Shown here piece after piece: positions 6,850 through 7,013 of a stretch of DNA of 7,013 nucleotides (position 1 is its first letter; every line of letters begins with the position of its first letter). Both the position numbers and the translations under genes were made by a program. The notes beneath the pieces were generated by a model that worked only from the letters and a program-made list of their open reading frames with translations, had not been told where the DNA came from and did no database searches. Source of the DNA: Paracoccaceae bacterium (GTDB taxonomy: Bacteria; Pseudomonadota; Alphaproteobacteria; Rhodobacterales; Rhodobacteraceae); contig NVUP01000001.1 in assembly GCA_002401945.1 (NCBI GenBank), positions 69,886 through 76,898 on the forward strand. The letters are read 5' to 3'.

Positions 6850-7013
6850 AAACCTTTTGAATTCGGCGGCACAGTGCACTGGAGGGCGGGGCGATTGCAA
6901 GCGGGAGAACAACTTGAAGAACGCCATACGTAACAAGTCTGAACTGCCTTCATTTTACAACGCCCAAGGCATGACCTCCAACCAACATCTGAAATTGCTT
7001 TTGCACGAGCACT
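6850..7013. promoter_or_regulatory. murD upstream flank, expected to hold its promoter
   Basis: No MraY, MurF or other wall gene is recognisable on either strand between the murD ribosome site and the right edge. murD therefore has at least 180 bp without an obvious co-directional gene in front of it, and its promoter probably lies here. I see no clear -35/-10 pair, no GANTC site and no terminator hairpin. The stretch is less GC-rich than the genes, especially from about 6905 on. Confidence 0.35.
6914..7013 (+). CDS. Possible start of an unidentified plus-strand gene (partial)
   Basis: A plus-strand frame is open from a TTG at 6914 to the right edge (33 codons), preceded by GGGAG at 6903-6907 with 6-nt spacing. 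An alternative start is the ATG at 6971, which has no good ribosome site. The predicted residues begin [19 protein letters not shown] and resemble no family I recognise. About 20 of 33 codons end in G or C, mildly coding-like. If real, the gene is divergent from murD. It could equally be non-coding leader DNA. Confidence 0.2.
   Translation, partial: MKNAIRNKSELPSFYNAQGMTSNQHLKLLLHEH

Noticed and set aside
6872..6881. 10-bp perfect palindrome CAGTGCACTG upstream of murD
   Set aside because: Palindromes of this size are expected several times by chance in 7 kb, and nothing around it (second copy, promoter elements) supports a binding site.
6834..6953. N-terminal extension of murD by 40 codons
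   Set aside because: The extension is Cys-, Ser- and Pro-rich without Mur-ligase similarity, and the ATG at 6833 has a good ribosome site and puts the N-terminal nucleotide-binding loop at the usual distance.
1..7013. CRISPR array, tRNA or rRNA gene, insertion sequence, prophage or defence genes
   Set aside because: No spaced direct repeats, cloverleaf-like sequences, transposase motifs or terminal repeats were seen; nearly all of the window is filled by intact housekeeping genes.

Overview
The window looks like part of the division and cell wall (dcw) cluster of an alphaproteobacterium, most likely a Rhodobacteraceae/Roseobacter-type organism. The basis is the GC-rich codon use (about 60% GC by eye), the family-typical MurC, MurG, FtsW and MurD sequences, the marked scarcity of GANTC sites, and the FtsW N-terminus, which resembles the Rhodobacterales form. 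The taxonomic placement is inference, not a database result.

Layout from left to right: the 5' part of an APC-superfamily amino acid permease gene (minus strand, cut by the left edge); murC (minus); murG (minus, overlapping murC by 4 nt); ftsW (minus, 21 nt before murG); a 131-bp divergent intergenic region with a chain of inverted repeats, the largest carrying two GANTC sites; a YhiN/HI0933 (BaiN/RdsA) family FAD-dependent oxidoreductase on the plus strand; 20 bp of convergent spacer; murD (minus); and a 180-bp right flank with the murD leader and possibly the start of an unidentified plus-strand gene.

The wall genes act on one pathway. MurC adds L-Ala and MurD adds D-Glu to the UDP-MurNAc precursor in the cytoplasm. 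MurG turns lipid I into lipid II at the inner face of the membrane. FtsW polymerises lipid II at the septum. ftsW-murG-murC-permease has the spacing of one transcription unit, so its promoter is expected in the 4100-4230 region. murD is cut off from it by the opposite-strand oxidoreductase gene and needs its own promoter to the right of 6833.

No clearly new multi-gene system is visible. The points most worth a second look are the GANTC-bearing palindrome between ftsW and the oxidoreductase gene, the permease gene attached to the end of murC, and the oxidoreductase gene lying inside the wall-gene cluster.
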